A program made the translations under genes and the position numbers. Source: Bordetella parapertussis (GTDB taxonomy: Bacteria; Pseudomonadota; Gammaproteobacteria; Burkholderiales; Burkholderiaceae_C). Taken from it: a stretch of 10,130 bases of DNA. The notes beneath the pieces were generated by a model. It made no database searches, was not told the origin of the DNA, and saw nothing but the letters and a program-made list of their open reading frames with translations. Of this stretch, positions 6,467-10,130 are shown in pieces. Every line of letters starts with the position of its first letter. The stretch's first letter is position 1. The DNA is taken from positions 1-10,130 of the forward strand of contig CAMDIP010000034.1 in NCBI GenBank assembly GCA_945899335.1, given 5' to 3'.

Positions 6467-7531
6467 TCACTCGCCAAACAAACCACTTTCTCTCTGGGGT
6501 GCTGCCACCCCCAAATGCCGATAGGCGGCCAAGGTGGCGATTCGACCACGCGGCGTGCGCTGTAAAAAACCTTGCTGAATCAAAAAAGGTTCGATCACAT
6601 CTTCGATGGTGTCGCGCTCTTCGCCAATGCTGGCGGCAATGTTGTCCAAGCCCACGGGACCGCCATCAAAGCGGTGAATGACGGCCTCCAATAACTTGCG
6701 GTCCATCAGGTCAAAGCCTTGCGGATCGACATCGAGCATGGCCAAGGCGGCCTGCGCTACGGCTTGGGTGATGCGCCCATCGGCCTTGACCTCGGCATAG
6801 TCGCGCACCCGACGCAAGAGCCGATTGGCGATGCGTGGCGTGCCGCGTGAACGACGAGCGATCTCAAAGCCGCCTTGTTCGTCGAGCTGCGCTTTGAGCA
6901 AACCGCCGCTCCTCATGACGATGCGCTGCAACTCCTCGGCACTGTAAAACTCCAACCGCGCCACGATACCAAAGCGGTCACGCAGCGGGTTAGTCAACAT
7001 GCCTGCGCGGGTGGTGGCCCCAACCAAGGTGAAGGGCTGCAAATCCAGCTTGATGCTGCGCGCTGCGGGCCCCTCGCCGATCATGATGTCGATTTGGTAG
7101 TCCTCGAGTGCAGGGTACAAAATTTCTTCGACCACAGGTGACAAGCGGTGGATCTCATCGATGAACAGCACATCGTTTTTTTCCAAGTTGGTCAATAGCG
7201 CGGCCAAGTCCTTGGGTTTTTCCAACACCGGCCCGCTGGTTTGGCGCAGGTTCACACCCAGCTCTTGCGCAATGATGTGGCTGAGCGTGGTTTTACCCAA
7301 GCCAGGCGGGCCAAAAAGCAGCACATGGTCGAGAGCTTCATCGCGGTTGCGGGCTGCACCAATGAAGATCTCCAACTGCTCGCGCACCTTGGCTTGGCCC
7401 ACATACTCTTGCAGCAGTTTGGGGCGCAAGGCACGCTCAATCGCCTCTTCACGCGGACTCACCGGCGCGGCTGACACCACGCGTGGTGCAGGGTTGAAGT
7501 CTTCGCCAAAGTTGTCGGTTTGAATGCTCAT
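6467..7531 (-). CDS. ruvB: Holliday junction branch migration helicase RuvB
   Basis: RuvB is the hexameric AAA+ motor that, with RuvA, drives branch migration of Holliday junctions during recombinational repair. The 354-residue length is normal for betaproteobacteria. Motifs in order are VGQ (44-46) in the N-terminal segment, Walker [10 protein letters not shown] (74-82), Walker B VLFIDEIH (121-128), sensor 1 in GATTRAG (171-177), the arginine-finger region PLRDRFG (182-188), sensor 2 in [13 protein letters not shown] (229-241), and the C-terminal winged-helix end QRTPRGR (324-330). The gene follows ruvA after an 8-bp gap and is surely co-transcribed with it. The ATG at 7531 has only a poor purine-rich lead (AAGCAAAG). 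No ruvC is present in this window. I saw no LexA-type CTGT-N8-ACAG site upstream of the pair, so SOS control is not evident. Confidence 0.98.
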   Translation of the reverse strand: MSIQTDNFGEDFNPAPRVVSAAPVSPREEAIERALRPKLLQEYVGQAKVREQLEIFIGAARNRDEALDHVLLFGPPGLGKTTLSHIIAQELGVNLRQTSGPVLEKPKDLAALLTNLEKNDVLFIDEIHRLSPVVEEILYPALEDYQIDIMIGEGPAARSIKLDLQPFTLVGATTRAGMLTNPLRDRFGIVARLEFYSAEELQRIVMRSGGLLKAQLDEQGGFEIARRSRGTPRIANRLLRRVRDYAEVKADGRITQAVAQAALAMLDVDPQGFDLMDRKLLEAVIHRFDGGPVGLDNIAASIGEERDTIEDVIEPFLIQQGFLQRTPRGRIATLAAYRHLGVAAPQRESGLFGE

Positions 7532-7539
7532 GGCTTTGC

Positions 7540-8115
7540 TTATCTGGCCAAGGCCTTGAGGGCGAACTTGATGCCCTCGCTCACACCCAAGCCCGCCGGC
7601 AAGGCTTTGAGGCTCAAGGCGGCTTCTTTGTCGCTGTAACCCAGCGCCACCAGCGCTTGCAGAATGTCGTTTTGCGTGTTGTCGCCCGCAGGTGCCGAAG
7701 ACGGCCCCAAGTCAGCGCCCATCTTGCCTTTGAGCTCCAGCAACAGCCGCTCGGCGGTTTTTTTGCCAATGCCGGGGATCTTCACCAAGCGCCCCGCCTC
7801 TTGCAAGGTGATAGCTTGGGCCAACTCGGACACGCTCATACCGCTGAGCACACCCAAGGCCATGCGTGGGCCCACGCCCGATATTTTGATCAACTGGCGA
7901 AAGGCGGTTCGTTCTTCGGGCGAACCAAAGCCATACAAAATTTGGGCGTCTTCACGCACCACAAAATGGGTCAGCAGTGACACTTTTTCGCCGACGGCGG
8001 GCAGGTTGTAAAAGGTGCTCATAGGCACATCCACCTCGTAACCCACGCCGTGGCAATCCACCATCACTTGGGGCGGATTTTTTTCACTGAGGGTGCCGCT
8101 CAACTTGCCGATCAT
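7540..8115 (-). CDS. ruvA: Holliday junction DNA-binding protein RuvA
   Basis: RuvA binds the four-way junction as a tetramer and loads the RuvB rings. The protein has 191 residues with the usual three domains: an OB-fold N-terminus starting MIGKLSGTL and including GVGYEVDVP (23-31); two helix-hairpin-helix motifs in the middle, at ISGVGPRMA (78-86) and [12 protein letters not shown] (113-124), which contact the junction backbone; and, after a flexible linker at about 135-148, a C-terminal helical domain ([14 protein letters not shown], 148-161) that contacts RuvB. The ATG at 8115 gives the canonical N-terminus; an AGG seven to ten bases upstream could serve as a weak Shine-Dalgarno. It is the first gene of ruvAB and is divergent from the PhoH-like gene, with about 40 bp between the starts. 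Confidence 0.98.
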   Translation of the reverse strand: MIGKLSGTLSEKNPPQVMVDCHGVGYEVDVPMSTFYNLPAVGEKVSLLTHFVVREDAQILYGFGSPEERTAFRQLIKISGVGPRMALGVLSGMSVSELAQAITLQEAGRLVKIPGIGKKTAERLLLELKGKMGADLGPSSAPAGDNTQNDILQALVALGYSDKEAALSLKALPAGLGVSEGIKFALKALAR

Positions 8116-8155
8116 TGAATGCCTATCATTGGGGAAATTTCAACGGATTATCAAC
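8116..8155. promoter_or_regulatory. Divergent ruvA / phoH-like intergenic region
   Basis: These 40 bp must hold or overlap the promoters of both ruvAB and the phoH-like cluster. On the minus strand TTGATA (8154-8149) is followed after 18 bp by AATGAT (8130-8125). This is a fair sigma70 pattern, but it would put the transcript start only 2-3 bases before the ruvA ATG. On the plus strand ACGGA (8143-8147) is a possible Shine-Dalgarno for the TTG at 8156. No LexA box is seen. The promoter assignment is tentative. Confidence 0.3.
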
Positions 8156-9106
8156 TTGATTCTGCGCCACACATTCAGCCCGCCCAACAACACCCGACTC
8201 GGCCACTTGTGCGGTGCCATGGATGAACATTTGCGCACCATCGAGTTGGGGCTGCAAGTCAAGATCGCGCACCGGCACGAGCAGTTCAAGATCGACGGCC
8301 CCAAGGCCAAAGTCGGCAAAGCCCTGGAGGTGTTGCAAGCCCTGTATGAGCGCGCCGCCAAGCCCATTCCAGCCGATCAAGTGCAGTGGATGCTGGCCGG
8401 CGATGTGGGCCTGACAGAGGGAGACAACGGGGCCGTGCAACTGCTGACCCGGCGCACCCAGTTGCAAGCGCGCACGCCCACGCAGGGCGCATACTTGGAA
8501 CACATCGCCCAACACGACATCACCTTTGGCATTGGGCCTGCAGGCACGGGCAAAACCTATTTGGCTGTGGCTTGCGCCATCGACGCACTGGAGCGCAGCA
8601 CCGTGCAACGCATTGTGCTCACCCGCCCTGCGGTGGAAGCCGGCGAAAAACTGGGTTTTTTGCCCGGCGACCTGGGCCAAAAAGTCGACCCCTATTTGCG
8701 CCCTTTGTATGACGCCTTGTACGACCTGATGGGTTTTGAGCGGGTACAAAAAGCATTTGAGCGCAATGCCCTGGAAATTGCCCCGCTGGCCTTCATGCGT
8801 GGGCGCACATTGAACAATGCCTTTGTGATTTTGGACGAAGCGCAAAACACCACGCCCGAGCAAATGAAAATGTTTCTGACCCGCTTGGGATTTGGGTCCA
8901 AGGCAGTGGTGACCGGCGATGTGAGCCAAATTGACCTGCCCAAAGGCCACCTCAGTGGATTGGTCGATGCCGAACGGGTGCTCAAACGGGTGCCCGGTAT
9001 TGCCATGACCCACTTCACCAGTGCCGATGTGGTCCGTCACCCGATGGTGGCGCGCATCGTTGACGCCTACGACCGCCAGCGCGTGCGCGCCAAAGAAGGC
9101 ACCTGA
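8156..9106 (+). CDS. ybeZ: PhoH-like ATPase, YbeZ type (TTG start)
   Basis: This is a cytoplasmic P-loop ATPase of the PhoH family; its pairing with ybeY links it to ribosome and RNA quality control, though its exact reaction is not settled. Numbered from the TTG at 8156 it has 316 residues. An N-terminal segment (about 1-75) is followed by the PhoH domain, with Walker A GPAGTGKT (127-134), the strand RIVLTRPAVEAGEKLGFLPG (152-171), Walker B FVILDEAQN (223-231) and VVTGDVSQIDLP (251-262). The frame is open to a GTG at 8093, but that would overlap the start of ruvA. ILRHTFSPPNN right after the TTG matches the usual N-terminus of beta-proteobacterial homologues as I recall them, and ACGGA stands 8 bases upstream. 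ybeY follows after 4 bp. Confidence 0.93.
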   Translation: MILRHTFSPPNNTRLGHLCGAMDEHLRTIELGLQVKIAHRHEQFKIDGPKAKVGKALEVLQALYERAAKPIPADQVQWMLAGDVGLTEGDNGAVQLLTRRTQLQARTPTQGAYLEHIAQHDITFGIGPAGTGKTYLAVACAIDALERSTVQRIVLTRPAVEAGEKLGFLPGDLGQKVDPYLRPLYDALYDLMGFERVQKAFERNALEIAPLAFMRGRTLNNAFVILDEAQNTTPEQMKMFLTRLGFGSKAVVTGDVSQIDLPKGHLSGLVDAERVLKRVPGIAMTHFTSADVVRHPMVARIVDAYDRQRVRAKEGT

Positions 9107-9110
9107 AACC

Positions 9111-9563
9111 ATGGCCTTGCCCCGTCTCAGCTTGTCCCTGCAATTTGGTGATATCCCCCATGCCGCCCGACACCGGCAAGCCCTGCCGCGCCACACCGTG
9201 ACCCGCTGCATACGTCACGCACTGGCACTCGACGCTGAAATCACCGTGCGCATCGTGGGCCAGGCTGAAGGCTTGGCCTTGAACCAGAGTTACCGCGCGC
9301 AAGACCATGCCACGAATGTGTTGACCTTTGCCTATGGGACCCAACCTGTGCTGGCCGACTTGGTGCTGTGCGCTCCCGTGGTGGCACAAGAAGCCAAAGA
9401 ACAGGGCAAAACGCTGGCCGCCCATTACGCCCATCTTTTGGTGCATGGCACTTTGCACGCCCAGGGATGGGATCACGAAACGTCTTTGGCGGATGCATTG
9501 GCCATGGAGGCACAAGAGGTGACCATTCTGCGGGGATTGGGCATGCCCAACCCCTATGCCTGA
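9111..9563 (+). CDS. ybeY: Endoribonuclease YbeY (rRNA maturation factor)
   Basis: YbeY is a zinc-dependent single-strand endoribonuclease required for 16S rRNA 3'-end maturation and 70S ribosome quality control. The protein has 150 residues, a normal length. The zinc motif HGTLHAQGWDH supplies H112, H116 and H122 in the expected H-x3-H-x5-H spacing. The upstream conserved stretch YRAQDHATNVLTFAY (61-75) includes R62, the counterpart of the functionally important arginine of the family. The start at 9111 gives MALPRLSLSLQF; the frame is open further upstream, but that part lies inside the phoH-like gene. The gap to the phoH-like gene is 4 bp, so the two are co-transcribed. In E. coli ybeX (corC) follows ybeY; here a MaoC-like gene does. 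Confidence 0.96.
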   Translation: MALPRLSLSLQFGDIPHAARHRQALPRHTVTRCIRHALALDAEITVRIVGQAEGLALNQSYRAQDHATNVLTFAYGTQPVLADLVLCAPVVAQEAKEQGKTLAAHYAHLLVHGTLHAQGWDHETSLADALAMEAQEVTILRGLGMPNPYA

Positions 9564-9583
9564 AACATGAAGGAATAACCGGC

Positions 9584-10051
9584 ATGCGAAGCTTTTTAAA
9601 CTGGGATGAGCTGGCCACCTGCGTGGGTCAAGACATCGGCTGGAGCGACTGGCTCACCATCACACAAGCGCAGATCGACGGCTTTGCCCAGGCCACGGGC
9701 GACCACCAATGGATCCATGTGGACACCGTGCGTGCGGCCCAAGGCCCCTTTGGCGCAACCGTCGCGCATGGCTTTTTGACACTGGCTTTGATACCGCATT
9801 TTTTCAGCACCACATACACCGTGCAGACGCCTTCCACGGGTGTCAACTATGGCCTGAACAAAGTGCGCTTCATGGCGCCGGTGCGGGTGAACAGCCGGTT
9901 ACGCGCGTTGCTGCATTTGCAGGCCTTTGAGAAGATCGCTGGGGACGCATGGCAACTGACATGGCAGGTGAGCGTGGTGTGCGAGGGCCAAGAAAAACCG
10001 GTGTGTGTGGCGCAATACCTGGTGCGGCGTTACCCCCCCACGGCAAACTGA
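9584..10051 (+). CDS. MaoC-like (R)-specific enoyl-CoA hydratase/dehydratase
   Basis: This single hot-dog domain protein of 155 residues belongs to the MaoC/NodN-like dehydratases. These hydrate trans-2-enoyl-CoA to (R)-3-hydroxyacyl-CoA, or run the reverse. The hydratase-2 motif is clear: FAQATGDHQWIHVD (34-47) supplies the catalytic pair D40 and H45, and GPFGATVAHGFLTLAL (54-69) completes the active-site wall. The start at 9584 follows AAGGA (9570-9574) at 9 bases; an in-frame extension to 9368 overlaps ybeY and is not family-like. It lies 20 bp after ybeY and is probably read through from it, although it has no known tie to RNA processing. The substrate is unknown. Together with the thioesterase, dehydrogenase and crotonase genes it is the fourth CoA-thioester gene in the window, but it is on the other side of ruvAB and probably regulated separately. 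Confidence 0.9.
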   Translation: MRSFLNWDELATCVGQDIGWSDWLTITQAQIDGFAQATGDHQWIHVDTVRAAQGPFGATVAHGFLTLALIPHFFSTTYTVQTPSTGVNYGLNKVRFMAPVRVNSRLRALLHLQAFEKIAGDAWQLTWQVSVVCEGQEKPVCVAQYLVRRYPPTAN

Positions 10052-10090
10052 GCCGAATGGGTGGTGGCCATTAAAACGGCTTTTCGGTGA

Positions 10091-10130
10091 TCAGCTCAAA
10101 GCGCGGACTTTGACGCCCTTGCCTTTGATG
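10091..10130 (-). CDS. Possible 3' end of an unidentified gene
   Basis: At the right edge a minus-strand frame reads IKGKGVKVRALS and then TGA. Its codons end mostly in G or C, like the genes nearby, so it may be the tail of a gene entering from the right and convergent with the MaoC-like gene. A second minus-strand frame, ending RFELITEKPF with a TAA at 10071-10073, is also open to the edge and cannot be excluded. Too little is visible to name a family. Confidence 0.3.
   Translation of the reverse strand, partial: IKGKGVKVRALS

Noticed and set aside
6454..6467. AGCGC-TTGA-GCGCT inverted repeat spanning the stop codons of the phosphatase and ruvB genes.
   Set aside because: A 5-bp stem without a T tract is likely chance; it could help end transcripts but there is no support beyond position.
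8116..8200. Search for a LexA (SOS) box upstream of ruvA.
   Set aside because: No CTGT-N8-ACAG-like sequence was found in the divergent gap or its immediate flanks.
8126..9211. A 361-codon open frame on the minus strand across the PhoH-like gene and the start of ybeY.
   Set aside because: It lies antisense to two well-supported genes whose Walker motifs and start context read correctly on the plus strand. Its translation shows no recognisable domain and is rich in H, G and Q, as expected for a shadow frame.
10051..10084. A possible terminator after the MaoC-like gene: AGCCG and CGGCT arms followed by TTTT.
   Set aside because: The stem is only 5 bp with a 21-base loop and the T run is short, so it is too weak to call.

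Overview
The window reads as ordinary chromosome of a betaproteobacterium. The order ruvA-ruvB, a PhoH-family ATPase followed by ybeY, and a TetR regulator next to a roughly 600-residue acyl-CoA dehydrogenase are typical of Burkholderiales, and Comamonadaceae seems the best guess. This placement rests on recognising protein families by eye, not on a database search. No rRNA, tRNA, CRISPR array, insertion sequence, phage gene or attachment site was seen. Genes are packed tightly and no gene-free stretch reaches 300 bases.

Left end (1 to 1993): an ATM1-type ABC exporter runs leftward off the window, so its Walker B and H-loop are missing. A YciA-like acyl-CoA thioesterase gene starts about 40 bp away in the opposite direction.

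Middle (1994 to 5719, minus strand): four genes form a probable operon: TetR-family regulator, large acyl-CoA dehydrogenase, small secreted DUF2147 protein, and enoyl-CoA hydratase/isomerase. Gaps are 13, 25 and 22 bp. A 24-bp palindrome with perfect 7-bp arms lies just upstream of the regulator gene and is a strong operator candidate. The logical reading is an acyl-CoA-responsive, autoregulated fatty-acid or acyl-CoA degradation operon, with the periplasmic DUF2147 protein as the unexplained member. On the other side of the palindrome a histidine phosphatase gene (5824 to 6462) is transcribed rightward.

Right part (6467 to 10130): ruvAB (minus strand) encodes the Holliday-junction branch-migration motor. 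A divergent cluster (plus strand) encodes the PhoH-like ATPase (YbeZ type), the endoribonuclease YbeY and a MaoC-like hot-dog dehydratase. A few codons of a further minus-strand gene may enter at the right edge.

Sampled lines suggest the left two thirds is less G+C rich than the part from ruvB onward. I found no convincing new biological system. The most checkable items are the TetR operator, the DUF2147 gene inside the acyl-CoA operon, the isomerase-like active site of the crotonase-fold protein, and several start-site corrections.
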